Notes under the pieces: generated by a model
The model's database searches: none
The model's input: the letters and a program-made list of their open reading frames with translations, nothing else
Told to the model about the DNA's origin: nothing
NCBI GenBank assembly: GCA_029224185.1
Contig: CM055189.1
Location: 22,682,055-22,746,054, forward strand
DNA: 64,000 nucleotides
Source of the DNA: Karalla daura
Taxonomy: Eukaryota > Chordata > Actinopteri > Chaetodontiformes > Leiognathidae
Direction: 5' to 3'
Part shown: positions 1 to 12,285 of the stretch, piece after piece
How positions within the stretch are numbered: position 1 is the stretch's first letter
How the letters are laid out: every line of letters begins with the position of its first letter
Translations under genes and position numbers: made by a program

Positions 1-393
1 TTTGCTGCCCTACCAGATCTTAACAGATCTCCGGGGTGAGGTCACTGCATGTACACTTAATCCCAGGCAGGAACTAACCGAGTAAAGGGTTGAGTTGCCT
101 TCCTCATTTTCAAGATTTTCCCCTTCTGACAGGATGTTGTGGCAGCTCCTTACAGCGTCGCTTTGATTTCCTGTCAGCGGTGAGAGAATGGAAATGATTA
201 GACGTGCTTGCCTGGTAAACACCCCCCCCCCTTGCTTTGTGCACACAGCGTGCGTGTGAGCCTCTTCCACGCTCGTCTCTCGGGACGGTCTCGCCGGGGC
301 CATCCCATCGCGTTAATGTCAACGAGCTAATAGAAACATTCGCTGAAACCTCGCAATCGCACGCACAATGATGACAGCAGATGAGGAGCAAAT

Positions 394-436
<43 letters not shown>

Positions 437-766
437 AGTGAGATGAGGTGAAACATATTCACAGGTGCATGCAGCGAAGTTGAAGAGATTATCTGTTTAA
501 TCTACTCTGATTTTAATCCGGCTGTGCAACCTCTGCACCGCCGCCGCACGCACACCTAAACCAAGTCACGTCGGGATGCTGGTCCAGCCCTCGCCCTCAA
601 CACTTATACAGGCCCGTGCAGACGCAATGGTGCAGGGCGTGAGTGTTTAACGTACGAGTCGGACTCCATTTATTCCTCTTGAGGTGATCTGGGAGGCGTG
701 CAGCTGCGGGGAAGAGCTAATAAAGGCTGCAAATAAAGGCTGTTTACTCCATCTGTCTCTGGATGT

Positions 767-806
<40 letters not shown>

Positions 807-809
807 CAG
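1..809 (+). other. herc3 intron, 3' part
   Basis: No coding exon is visible here; the region ends at the acceptor CAG just before position 810. It contains a 37-base C run (398-434) and a TG repeat (764-805) that reaches almost to the acceptor, so there is no ordinary pyrimidine tract. The exon encoding the preceding part of the HECT domain lies left of the window. Confidence 0.7.
398..434. repeat. Poly-C run (37 C)
   Basis: Uninterrupted C37 in the herc3 intron; length is likely polymorphic and prone to assembly error. Confidence 0.9.
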
Positions 810-2561
810 GAAGGAGTTTGTGGAGGCCTACCTGCTCTACACCTTCTCGGACTCGGTGAGCGAGCAGTACCTGGCCTTCTCGTCGGGCTTCCTGAAGGTG
901 TGCGGGGGCGAGATCCTGTCGCTGTTCCAGCCCTCGGAGCTGATGGCCATGGTGGTGGGCAACAGCAACTACAACTGGGAGGAGATGGAGAAGGTCAGTG
1001 CGGGGCGGGGGCGGGGGCGGGGGCGGGGGCGGGGGCGGGGGCGGTGCGGGAGACGTGTCCAGCCGGACGGGGACTGTTTGCTTTGGGCGTGCTCGCCGTC
1101 TCCCGCCGCAGGAATCAGCAAACCGTTTCCTGCTCAGGGTCAGATCGGACCTCTCGGCCGTTGTTTAAAAACAGTGGAAGGAGGCTAAGTGGGGCCGCTT
1201 CAAATCCTCCGTGACGGGCTGGACGCGGACGTGATGATGTCGGCGTGTCACTCGGACACGGCTGGGAGCTCGACTCATCGGCATCTCCTCGCTCAGTGGT
1301 TTATGCGGGCGCATTGCGAAGACGCCTTTTCGAAACTATCCTGTCTTATCGAAACTCCCCCGCGGGCAGGTGTCTCCGCAGACTCGCAGGGTGCAACTGC
1401 TGCGGTATGCCGAGTGAGCCGTCGCCAGAACCAAAGGTCAAAGCACAGTTTTAGTGGACGATGGAGGCCGGCCGCTTGTTTTCCGGCTCTCTGCTGCTCC
1501 GCATGTTTCAACGGTGATATCAGCTCGCTCGTCCCCGCGCACATTTCAACATCGCCTCAGTGCAAAGGCCCCGCTCGCGCTGTTATGTAAGATGTTGCCG
1601 AAATCGAGGCAACGTTGAGACATTTGTCTGCAATGCGTGCGTGCGTGCGTGCGTGCGTGTGTGTGTTTTTGTGCAGTTGTAGGAGGAAATCCGAAGATGA
1701 ATGCACATCTCTAAGGAATCAGCGTTGCTGATTAATGTATAAATGTGCGGCCTGGAAGTGATGAAACTTGGAGGATCTGTTTTCCTTTGCAGAATGCTGT
1801 TTACAAAGGGGAATACTCAGCCACTCATCCAACAGTGAGACTGTTCTGGGAGGTTTTCCATGAGTTCCCGCTGGAGAAGAAGAAGCAGTTCTTATGTAAG
1901 CCTCTAATTACCTCATTGCTCCATCTGCATGACAGCTTAATTCTCACGCTCTCATCCATCGAACGCCTCGTAAACGCTGTAATAATGCGCTGCTTGTTCC
2001 CACATCGACCTAAGACCTAGAACTAAGCCCGAACACGAGCTCTGTGGGAAAAGCATCCGAGCGGTCGCATCACCACACTGACCTCGGAGCGGCTTGCGAC
2101 CGAGAGTGTCGCCCCGGGGCGTAAATGTGATGAACGTGGTGCACGAAGGGCTGATCTCGGCTCGCGCCCTGCCTCCTCTCACAAAGCATCTTTGTTTCCC
2201 AGTGATGCGTCCCGTCCTAGATGACTCGGTGTCTTTCCCGGTGCTTTCCGGCTCCCTCGTGCTAATGCTACGGGGCCGAAAAGAGGCAGGTAGCAGAGTT
2301 AGCGGTGCGTGAGCGTCTCCTCTGCTGCCCCCCCCCCCCCCCCCCTCCGCAGTGTTCCTGACCGGCAGCGACCGCATCCCCATCCACGGCATGGAGAGCC
2401 TGCGCATCGTCATCCAGTCCACCACGGCCGAGGAGCACTACCTGCCCGTGGCTCACACCTGCTACAACCTGCTGGACATGCCCCGCTACCAGACCAAAGA
2501 CACGCTGCGGCGCCGCCTCACGCAGGCGGTGGAGCAGTACGAGGGCTTCAGCCTGGTGTGA
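810..2561 (+). CDS. herc3: HERC3-like HECT E3 ubiquitin ligase, last three exons (5' partial)
   Basis: Exons 810-993, 1793-1895 and 2353-2561 (stop TGA 2559-2561) join in frame: AG|GTCAGT, CAG|AAT, TTAT|GTAAG, CAG|TGTTC. The product is the C-terminal part of a HECT domain: KEFVEAYLLYTF, FQPSELMAMVVGNSNYNW, YKGEYSATHPTVRLFWE, LFLTGSDRIPI and HTCYNLLDMPRY. The cysteine of HTCYNLL (codon 2460-2462) is the expected thioester-forming catalytic residue that passes ubiquitin to substrate. The protein ends EGFSLV, as HERC3/HERC4 family members do. I chose HERC3 over HERC4 from remembered similarity (NSNYNWEE, YSATHP, VAHTCYNLLD) and from the convergent neighbour fam13a, the HERC3 neighbour in human. 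The RCC1 repeats and most of the HECT N-lobe lie outside the window. The 3' end of the middle intron is a C18 run (2328-2345). Confidence 0.93.
1001..1044 (+). repeat. (GGGGGC)n hexanucleotide repeat beside a splice donor
   Basis: About seven near-perfect units of GGGGGC starting 8 nt after the herc3 donor at 993/994. G-runs at this spacing can form G-quadruplexes in DNA and in the transcript. Confidence 0.9.
1634..1666. repeat. (TGCG)n/(TG)n microsatellite
   Basis: Compound tetranucleotide and dinucleotide repeat in the herc3 intron. Confidence 0.9.
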
Positions 2562-5550
2562 GCGGGGCGGAGCTCGCAGCGGACCAACGCACTTTAACAG
2601 CAATACACCACCGGGGGACGGCGTCCACAGCGGGGCGGGCGCCCCGGACGCCGTCTCCTTCAATGCTTTAGATTGTCGAGCATCTTGAATCTGAAAGGTC
2701 TGTGTACGTGAATGCAGATTTATTAGCGTCTCCATTGCTTTGGGCGGAGTTTCTCGACCGCTTAGGGACCATCTGGGAGATATTACGAAGGCCGATGGGT
2801 GATATTTACTTGAAATGTCAAGAGTTGGGATTAAAAAAACAAAACAAAACAGTGGCACAATGTGGGACCTAAAATCGGAGAAACTCAAGGTGTTAGTTTA
2901 GTCTTTGTCTTTTTTTGCACTGCAGCGTAATTTATATTCAGCTCCTTAAATTCTATTTTTCACCTTTCAAAGAACTGCGTTATTACCTTGAGAAAGTATA
3001 TCTGCTTTTTGTTACCTTTGATTTATCGAATAGAGCCATTATTTTTTTGACAAAAGTAAAGGTGTACATATGTATGTATATAGCACTTTGAAATATGACA
3101 CCCGACGCCCTGGCACTGGGAGGGTGAGTGTCCGGGGCATCCTCTGGACACCAGCATGTCCCCTCTGCCTGAAGCTGAGCGGTGGGGGGGGTGGGGGGTG
3201 GTAGAAGAGCAACCAGCCCGGAGGGAGGAGGCCGCAGGGGGGGGTGTGACGCAGGCCGTGGCTTCGTCTTGAACCTGCATTCAACAGTGTTGCCTTCTAC
3301 AGCGAAAACCTACGTACATGAAAAGCTGACTCTGAAAGTCAACTCTCGGTTGTTGTCCGTGTGCATGTCCTCGAGTGAGCGAAAAAGAAAAGCAAAAAAA
3401 AAAAAAAAACTTGATTGACATCAAGGGCTGCGGCTGACTGGCCCCCCCGGTGTTAGCGCTAAGTGGCGCTAATAGCTGCTTAGCTTAGCTCGGTTTTAGC
3501 CTGGTTTAACGCTAGCCCAGGTGGTCCGGCTGTGGTTACTGAACCACCACCAGACACGATAGGAAACCTCTGGAATCGGGGTTGTTTTATTAGCGCAAAC
3601 GACGGGATTAAAAGGGACCATTTGGTTGTAGCGCGGGTCTGACGACGCTGTGGCTCTGAAGCCACTCTGGCAGCCAGAGAGTCCAGACATTTCAGCTCTG
3701 ACTTCATTTGTAACCGGAAACATGAATTTATTCCGTGTTTGTTTGTGAACAGTGCGCAGGGGGAGACTAGCCCCAGGCTAAGCTAGCAGCTATTGATGAG
3801 TCATGCTACAGTCCCACCAGGGGGGCAAAACGCGCACACGTCCTCAAATATTCTTAAAAATGTGACATATAATCAGTGAAATTAGTCATTGTAATGAGTT
3901 TGTTCCAAGCTGCTAATGGAGATGTGACATTTGTGGCCCGACGATATAACAAGTTCATATTTACCAGTGGGGCAGGTTAACTATTGCATACAATCAGTAT
4001 AAAGTCAGGTGGACTGCATCTGTCGCACGTTCCAAAACCTGCCCCGACGCTGTGTTTATTCCTACGGTCAAACCTCTTCCTCCAAAATGTCGTTCAATTA
4101 GGTTGTGCATTGGCGTGAAGTGTATGAAATGGTCTTGCATTTATACATCTTTTTATATTTGATATGTGGCAGTGACGTCAAAGTGACTCGAGGCAGCGAA
4201 TGACTCGACGTGTCCTGGGCACAGGTCACACTCACACATGCATCTAGCAATAACAACCTGCAACAGCCCAGTAATGTAGTACGACTGTGGGTTATTCTTC
4301 TCAAGGTCTTTAACGGTGGACTCTCCTGAGACGTCAGGACAGTCCATCCTCGCGCTTAGCTCTCTATACTGCATGTACATACACAATCTCCGGTCGGTAT
4401 CCGTCTGATTCGAAGCTGATTTCTCCTGCAGAGTCTAGTCCTATGCAAAGGTTTGTTCAGCCCTCGACTTTTTTGCACCTTTTAACGTGCTACTGGAAAA
4501 AAAATGTGATTTTTGCAGATTTGTCTGAAATCTAAACGAAGCTCTCTGTTCAGCCAACTTTTCAAATAAAACAATACAGTGTAAAGGAACGTTTCCCGCC
4601 TCATCCGTGATCATCCATGCCCAATGATGTGTGTTCGTGCTGCATCCCACAAAAGAAACGTACACGACCCGAACGAGTTCAGTAAAAATACGATTTCATT
4701 CATAATATATACAAAATACAAATACAATTTATGTACTAAAATGTACACACTCAAAAGTCATTAAGCCTTGCCAGTGTTAAACATTCATTAAAAACGAAAT
4801 TCACACTGATAATCATCCATTTTGGAGAAAGAGAGGGAAAGTGTACTCGCTCACAGAAATGTAAACATACACGGTCCGATCCATATTTACAACAGGACAA
4901 GAAAGAGCTCTGCAGAGGGACGAGCAGGCGATGGGCCGCTGTCCCACAAACGTCCTTGTTCATGTTTATCCATGTGAGCAAACCAGTGATTCCAAGACTT
5001 CTTAGCTTATTTGACATGAAGTAAATGGGGAGAAAAGCACGTCCGTGCATCGAATATACAGTCAAATACTTCACAAAAGTACCAGTGATCACATAAACTG
5101 TTTTCTCGCATAGGAGCGTGTTTTGGTTCGCATTATGAACTCTTGAGTCACTGTCTTTGGGTTATTTTAAACTTGGAAAAAAAACAAAAAAACATTTCTT
5201 TTAGTGAGCAAGTACTCAATTTCAACTTCTAGAGAAGCAACATAAGATTATTTCAGACATTACACGATGGTCAGAACTGAAATAGAGAAAGCTATTCATT
5301 TAGTGAATACTGTTCAGATGATTGAAGTTATACAAGTAGTAACTTCTCCCTTACAAAAATACACACGCATCTTAATCACAAAATCCTTCTTTTAAAAATA
5401 GCATTAATTTCATTTCTATTAGTTTACTTAGTTACAGGGTTTTGTTTTGTTTTTCTTTAAGACTTCTACAGTTAAGTGTGAGAAAAATACCTTTTCTGGT
5501 CAGATACAAACATTCAAAAGGATAGAAATAAATTATTAGCGAGTGGCAGT
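2562..5550 (+). other. herc3 3'UTR and convergent intergenic region
   Basis: After the herc3 stop there is no coding exon on either strand until fam13a at 5936. Three plus-strand poly(A) signals are candidates: ATTAAA 2830-2835 followed by T-rich sequence, AATAAA 4565-4570, and AATAAA 5527-5532. The last is followed within 20-70 bases by GT-rich sequence, a typical downstream element. A Pumilio-type motif TGTACATA lies at 3063-3070. The stretch from about 4680 to 5530 is AT-rich, like a 3'UTR. An A16 tract lies at 3394-3409. Confidence 0.5.
5527..5532 (+). terminator. Candidate distal poly(A) signal of herc3
   Basis: AATAAA on the plus strand, with GT-rich sequence (about 5541-5600) just downstream. 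If used, the herc3 3'UTR is about 3 kb and ends roughly 350-400 bases from the fam13a 3' end on the other strand. ATTAAA at 2830 and AATAAA at 4565 are upstream alternatives. Confidence 0.45.
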
Positions 5551-5892
5551 GTGATTGGGGTTGACTGTGTGCGTCTTAGTAGTGTGGTCGCTGTTGGGGG
5601 TGGGGGGGGGGGGCTCCGCTTGTGGAGGTGAGGTCAGTTCAGAAATGAACTTCTCAGGTGAGACCAGGTGACGGCCTGTCGATGTGGATCAGTCGCGGGT
5701 GGGCGCCTCTCTGCAGGCCGGAGGACACCCCCGCTGTGCTCGACAGAACGGATTAACAGCCTCCTCCTCCAGCAGCCAGGGACACGGGCGGCGCAGATGG
5801 CGCGGCCCCGCGGACAGAGCCACATCTTTTCTTCAGCAGGGGCGAGATGCGTTTTGACCCAATCTGTGGACACCGAGCACCCGTCTTTTTTT

Positions 5893-5912
5893 TGTGTGTG
5901 TGTGTGTGTGTA
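5893..5912. repeat. (TG)n microsatellite at the fam13a 3' end
   Basis: Dinucleotide repeat about 15 bases beyond the fam13a poly(A) signal, in the expected cleavage/downstream-element zone. Confidence 0.85.
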
Positions 5913-5924
5913 TGCACAGAGTCC

Positions 5925-5930
5925 TTTATT
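5925..5930 (-). terminator. fam13a: fam13a poly(A) signal just after the stop codon
   Basis: TTTATT on plus, AATAAA on minus, only five bases past the fam13a stop (5936-5938). A CA repeat follows it on the minus strand (5893-5912). No other AATAAA or ATTAAA on the minus strand was seen down to about 4700. If used, the 3'UTR would be unusually short. Confidence 0.5.
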
Positions 5931-5935
5931 CATTC

Positions 5936-8382
5936 TCAGATGAACTTGCTCGAGTCTCTTTTGCTGATGAGGACCTCCAGCAGGCGCAGCTTGGCTTTGA
6001 CGTGCTTGTATTCGTTGTACTCCACCGCCAACGGGGAGCGGTCCTCCTTCTGCACGTTTCTATGGGAACGAGACAACAAACAGAGAGAAACCTATGAAGC
6101 TTCGACTGCTCGGCCTCAGCGCTCCCCCTCTCCCACGCCATCCCGGTGATAAGCGCTTCTCCTTACCGTCCGTTCTGTCTGAAGAACTGGTCCTCGAACT
6201 CTTTCAGGTTCTTGCGGATTCTCTTCTTCTCCTCCCGAGCCTCTTGGAGCTGCTCCACAAGTTCCTGCCTGGAGGACAGAAGAGAGGAAATATTTGAGAA
6301 CTTTACGATGCAGTCGATTCATCATGCAACGGAAAAGTCTCCTGGCGGTTGTTTGACTTTTGACAGAGTGTGTGTGTGTGTCCTGGGCTGAAACTCACGT
6401 GGTGGCGGAGTGCAGATTGGACAGCCTCATGTCCGTCGTGGCCTTGGAGGGCGCAAGCTCGTCCACGGGCGAGATGAAGCCGTCCGCCTCCTCGTCCATG
6501 TGCTCCAGGAAGCTGAGCACGCTGAGGTCGGGCCGCACCGTCACGCTGAACTGCGTCTTGGAGTCGCTGTCGTCCTCCGAGCCGTCCTCCTCCTCCTGCG
6601 GGAGACAAAGCGCTGTCAGCGGGGGGCGGGAACAGACGCCGGGTGGCGTTAGTCACCATCGGGGGTGGGGTGGGGATGGGGTTACGAATCATCGTGCTAC
6701 AGTCGCCAATAGCACAGGCCTCCTCGGTCATTCATGCCTGTGGTCAGTAGTGTGAAGAGATGGGAGTTAATGAAGGCAGGCGACCCGGGAGACACACAGT
6801 CCCCTCGGAGTCGTGTCTGGACAAACAACCGCTGACACCTCCACACACGTCACACTCAAGGCATGATCGAGTTAGATCACATCCAGCGGTGCTCTGGTTT
6901 ATTACCGCTTGGTTGTACCCCTCATGATGAAGCTTCTCCACGCAGTGACATGATAACCAAGTGGTAACCAAGCAGAGGCATCGTCTAGAACATCACGCGA
7001 GGCGCTCGCAATCATCAATAATCACAGAGCAGACACCAGACCCCGGGCAGCTACTGATTGATCGGTGGTCTCTACAGGTGCTGGGGCGCACACACAGGCA
7101 ACTAGCCAATCAGCAGGCAGCAATCAGGCTCACTGGGAGGGGGGAGGAGGGAGGAGGAGGGGGAGGATGGGTGAATGGTGGTTAAGTAAAGGCAGGTAGG
7201 TGGGTGGGTGGGTGGGGGAAGGGGGGGTGTGGCGGCTGATTGGTCAGGCAGCTGCAGCGTCTCGTCACCTTGATGTCGTCGAAGAAGAGCGCGGTCTCGC
7301 CCTCGATAATGGGCTGCAGGAGGGGACCTCTGCGCTTGCTGGAGGGGGAGCCCTGTGTGACGGTGCAGAGGGAGGCGTTAACCACCGCGCCGCCTTCACT
7401 CCACTCCACTCCTCTCCGCTACACTACACTCCAAACGCCAGCTTTCGTCCAGCTCCCCACCGCTACAACTCGAATCCAATTTGCCCTGGAGAGCAGGCCT
7501 GAGCCGGGGGACAAGCTGGCCGATTTGGCTCGTACGGGATGGCAGACGCCTGATCCCACGCTCTGCGGTCCAGACACCACAGCGGCCGCTTAGTTTGTAA
7601 CAGGACAGGAGGGTCTGTGCTGTCGTAAACGTTCCAGAAGAATAAGTCTGAGGACAGTATTCACTGTGTGTTAAAGGCGAGGCAACAGGTGGTAGAAGCT
7701 GGAAGAAAGTGGGATCTTTTGTCCTACCCAGGACAGTAAGAAAAAAAACGCTGCACCTTTTATTTCTGTGACCCAGTGTATGGAACAACGCACAATAAAG
7801 CCCCAGTGCACTTAGAGGGGGATTAGGGCTGAGCCATTATATAACAGACACCGAGGATCCATAATGCAGATCATATCTTATATAATGGTTATGGGAGGTA
7901 CGTGACCGAACGCGTCTTCAGAAGAGTCCTGAGCTGTTCACGATGTCTGCCACTTCCTGCGCTGAACTCAATCTGCCACCTATGAGCTCCTTTACGCCCA
8001 AGGGGATCCACTGAGCTGCTAAAGCCGGACTTAGAGCCAGTGGAAGGTGGATAACGCGTCTGTGGCACGGCTGCCACCGCTTCCCACGGCAGGCACCAAA
8101 GCCAGCATGTGCCGAGGATTAGGCGTCAGCAGGCGTCTGTGACGGGACGTCAGTGATCTCTGCCGCCCGCCCGTCGCTCGGGCAGCCTGAGCGACCACTG
8201 GCCAGCTGTTCGAGAGGGGAGGACCGGCGGAGGGGCCGAGGGAGGGAGGAGGTCAGAGGGCCAGGTCCGAGAGGTGAGCCACTTACAATGACGGGGATGG
8301 TGGAGGCCCGGCACAGGATCTGCTTGACCAGGCGGTATCTGTCGTACAGCGGCTTCATGATCTGCCTCTCGCACTTGGTGAC
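5936..8382 (-). CDS. fam13a: fam13a exons 19-23, C-terminal coiled coil
   Basis: Exons 8287-8382 (KPLYDRYRLVKQIL), 7269-7352 (GSPSSKRRGPLLQPIIEGET), 6399-6595 (an acidic start EEEDGSEDDSDSK, then FLEHMDEEADGFISPVDE and LSNLHSAT), 6167-6268 (QELVEQLQEAREEKKRIRKN, FEDQFFRQNGR) and 5936-6059 (NVQKEDRSPL, EYKHVKAKLRLLEVLISKRD, then SSKFI and stop TGA at 5936-5938). This is the most conserved part of the FAM13 family. The two charged helical exons at the end should form a coiled coil for oligomerisation or partner binding. Confidence 0.95.
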
Positions 8383-11300
8383 CTGGACAAAAAGGCAAGG
8401 GGTGTGTTGATGAGAATAAAAAAAAAAACAAAAACAAGGAAGAGGTCAAAAAAACAAAGCCTCCATCTCCGCCCGTGCTGTGAGAGCCGAGATGCCAAGG
8501 CTCTGTCCTGACGCATTACTCATCCTCCGCTGGCAATCTGGGTCAGGCCCAGAGTGGGGAACACTGCGTTTGGGCCGACGCCGTTCACAGCGTGGAAAGA
8601 GGGTTTCAAAGCGCGTACCAGGATAAGGAGGAGGAGGAGGATGAGGAAGACTTACCGGTCGGCCGTGTATGCTCTCGTAGTAGAGCAGAGCTTTCTGCAG
8701 CGCAACCTTCTCCGCTCCGATCTGCTCCCGGGTCATATCCTGTCAGCAGAGGAGGAAGAGGGGGGCGCAGAAAGTGAGTCACAACAACAATCTAAGAGGT
8801 GACATTAGTTCACCCTCTGCTGAAACGTCTTCCCCTCGGCTAATGTATTTATCCATGCGTGGCCCGGCCCTGGCCTCACCTTGATGTCCTCGGGCCGGTT
8901 CACCTCCTCTCTCTTCTCCTGCAGCTTCTTGGAGATGGACTCCAGGGTGCTCTCCACCGGAGGCTTGGGCACCTTCTCCTGCGCCGGTTTCTTCTCCAGC
9001 TGAGAGCCGAAGCTCTTGGGCAGCGTGTTGCTGCGCTGGCGGGTCAGGGGCGGCAGGTCCTCCTCGGACTTCATGAGCTTGTGTTCTGGAGGGGAGACGT
9101 GGGGGAACCGTCTGTGAGGCGTGGATCGCAAAAGTCGCTCTTTCTGTTGACGGGCGCCGTTGACGCGTCCACGTCTCACCTTTCAGGTCCTTGCGGAGCT
9201 TGGTGAGCTCGTTCACCCATCTGAGCACCTCGGGGTTTGCGACTTTGTCACTGTGGGAGGGCTGCAGGCGCAGAAAGATAAAAAGCGAAGGAAAAGATGA
9301 GCACAGAGTCTCCCTTTTGGAGCGAAAGCAGCGGCTGCCTCCAAAAGCCCGCGCCTACCCTGTACTTCCGCTCCTCTTCGAACCTCTCCTCGAACTTGTG
9401 GATCTTCTTCTTCAGGACGTGGATCCTCTTGGTGAGCTGGGCGGACGTCAGCTCCTCCTTCTCGTCGTCGCAGGATCCCAGGGACGAGCTGCGGCGGCGG
9501 CTGCGACGGGAGAGGTCGTTGGTTCACTTCACGGCCCCTCAACAAACCCCTCGACCCACCCCACCCCCCCTCGGTGAAGCCGCCGCGGCGCCTTACCTGA
9601 CGAAGGAGTGCGCGTTGGGGGGCGAGGGCGGCACCTCGGTGTCGTCCAGGTACTGCTGACACTGTCCGTAGGCGTAGAAGCGGGGGGACAGCATGGGGTC
9701 GCTGTCCTCCTCCAGCAGCTGGCGGATCAGGCGGCCGCCGGCGTGCGGGGACAGCCGCGCCTCCTCGCGGTCCATGCTCTCCCGCTGCAGCGAGTACGCC
9801 GGCACCGGCTCTGTGGGGCACACAACACAACCAGTCAGACACAGGGTGCAAACGCAGGACAAGCAAACCGCGGTTGGGACGGCACGTGCACGAGGCAGGT
9901 CCCTGCAGCCACAGCGCGCAGCACCGGACCACCGCACATTCACTTTCCGGCTGGTTACGTAAGCAGAAAATTCCAACTTTCCACGACTCTGCTAAGTTCA
10001 TCATTTGCTCCAGTGAATGGCGAAACAAAAGAGTGATGACAAAAAGATGGTTTATCGTAGAAAAATGTCCCCAGTCGACGGGAGATGTTATTACGGCCTG
10101 TAAATTCCTACTCGGGGATGAATGAAGAAATTGTTACAGCGCGGATCTAGATTTAGATTCAAGGGTTCAATTTTCTCTCCTGCGCGCCGGTTCGCTTTGC
10201 GAGGCGAGGATCAAAGTGTTCTGGGAAAAACTCCAACAATATGTTCATTTCCCCCCGAGCTCAGCACCTGCTCCCTTCCAAGACACTGTGAGGTAATTCC
10301 TGCTCCTGCTGAACCGTTTTAGACCCCTCTCTCTCTCTCCCTCTCTCTCTCTCTCTCTGACGTTGCGAAAGCCACGCTCTCTATGAAAGAAAAGAAAACT
10401 CCCTCCTCGCCTCCACTTCCACAGATGCTGTCCTAAAGGCCCGGCATCTCCCTCTCCCATCGTCTCATCCACCCTGGTAATAATTGTGTCTGGTGGAAAT
10501 AGCCACGCAGATACCCCTGACAATCCCCCCACCTCGCCCCCCACGGGACTATTAATACTGCCTGCCGCTCCGTGGGATAATGTCAGGGCGCGACCCCCGT
10601 CGAGAGGGACAGTGATGAGTTTGTGTGCTGTACTTTCCACTCCGGGAGCCGGTGAGAGGCGCTGGGAGAGCGCTGCTCCTCCAAAAACGCGAGAGAGAGG
10701 CGGGACGGACGAATATCGCGCTGTTAAAATAAGGATGGGGGGGAAAAAAAGATGAAAAAAAGCCAGGAACAATTATGTCAACTTCATGGAAAAGGAGAGG
10801 CCTCATTGTACAGAGGGAGAGTGAGACGGAGGGAGGGAGAGAAAACAAACTCCGGGGGAAACCAGCCGTCAGGGCAAACACTGGAGGTGTCGGAAAGCAG
10901 CCGTGAAAACATGCACGCCCGCGTCGAAAACTGCACACGCGTGTTTTTCTTAGCCGGGGTGAGTTTGGGCCGTACAAGAAGCAACTTATCTCAGATTCCT
11001 GCCCCGGCCCCGGGAGACCTCTGGTGCCGCGTAGCTACGTGCAGTTCATCAAGTAGCGTGTCGGAGCTCGCTCGCAGCGGGCAGGCGGGGGCCGTCCCGG
11101 GACGTCTTCCTCCCCCGCCCCTCTTATTATCTAGCCGGGGGAGCGGAGGCCGGGGGCCGTGGCATTTGAAATTAATCCCTTAAATCAAGCGCTCGCTGAT
11201 GGGCCCGGGATTAAATAGACTAATGAAAAAAAAAAACCACACACACACACATGCCAGTTTGCCATTTCTCTAAAGGTTGCTGTTGAGTGCCGCTGCTCGG

Positions 11301-11690
11301 CCACAATGTTCCGGTTCGTTCAAGCATGTTGCCATGCAGCCGGGAAAGGTCATTCAGACAGCGCTTTTTTTTGGTTTTGTTTTGTTCTCCTTTCTTTCCT
11401 CCCCTCTTCTCTCTCGCCGACCTGTTAACGTGCAGCGCGGCGGACCAGGCCTGGCAGCGATGCAACGTCGCACTTACCATCGCAGCAGCTAGCGTGGAAA
11501 ATGCTTTTGAAATCCAAGAAGGGGGTGTTAAAGAACGGGGAGAAAAGATCTGGAGAGATGGAGAGAGAGAGAGAGGGAGGGAAGGAGACGGGAGAGAGGT
11601 GTAAACAAGGACAGGGGAAAAGAGGGGTCCGGCGTTGCTGCAATAAACACGGGACGCCCAAAACGAGCACTCCGAGAGCTCACGAGACAT

Positions 11691-11723
<33 letters not shown>

Positions 11724-12201
11724 CTCCGGGTTTATTCCCTGCGCCCATGTCAAAGCAAGTGTGAATATCTGTGCAGCCGGGCCGGGCCAGCGTCAGATAT
11801 CAGGTCAGCATGACAGGCGCTGGCACAGAGTGTACTGGAACAAAGGTCTCACCCCGCTGCCCAGTGGCCCCAGCCACCCAGCACACCCATTAGTACAGTA
11901 CAACACCCCTTGTACAGTACGCACCCACCGCCCCGCGCTACTTACAGCCGCTATGCAGCTTTATTAACGTCTTATTCGGCCTGGCACTGTTTCTCCTTTC
12001 TTTCTATTTGCCAGAAACATAACTCCCTCCTTGGCCCCGAGCCGCGGGGACAGAAATGTGCCAGTTGCACAGAGAGAAAACTCGCAAGTTCGGTCGCGCG
12101 AGATGGATTTGCACAATTTGCGCAGTTTGTGCTGTTGCGAGCGCTGCCGGCTCGCGCTCGGAGAGGCCGTTGGCCTGCTCTTGCACCTAAGGGAGAGAGA
12201 A

Positions 12202-12285
<84 letters not shown>

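Larger units (their letters stand above)
994..1792 (+). other. herc3 intron between HECT exons
   Basis: Intron with donor GTCAGT at 994 and acceptor TTTGCAG ending at 1792. It starts with a GGGGGC hexamer repeat 8 bases after the donor and holds a TGCG/TG repeat at 1634-1666. Open frames here are repeat-driven and show no recognisable protein. Confidence 0.75.

Noticed and set aside
684..1214. 176-codon plus-strand open frame over the herc3 exon
   Set aside because: Its frame runs through the TG and GGGGGC repeats and is not the HECT frame; the real exon is 810-993 in another frame.
9213..10028. 271-codon minus-strand open frame
   Set aside because: A GC-rich out-of-frame shadow spanning two fam13a exons and an intron; the conserved FAM13A frame is different.
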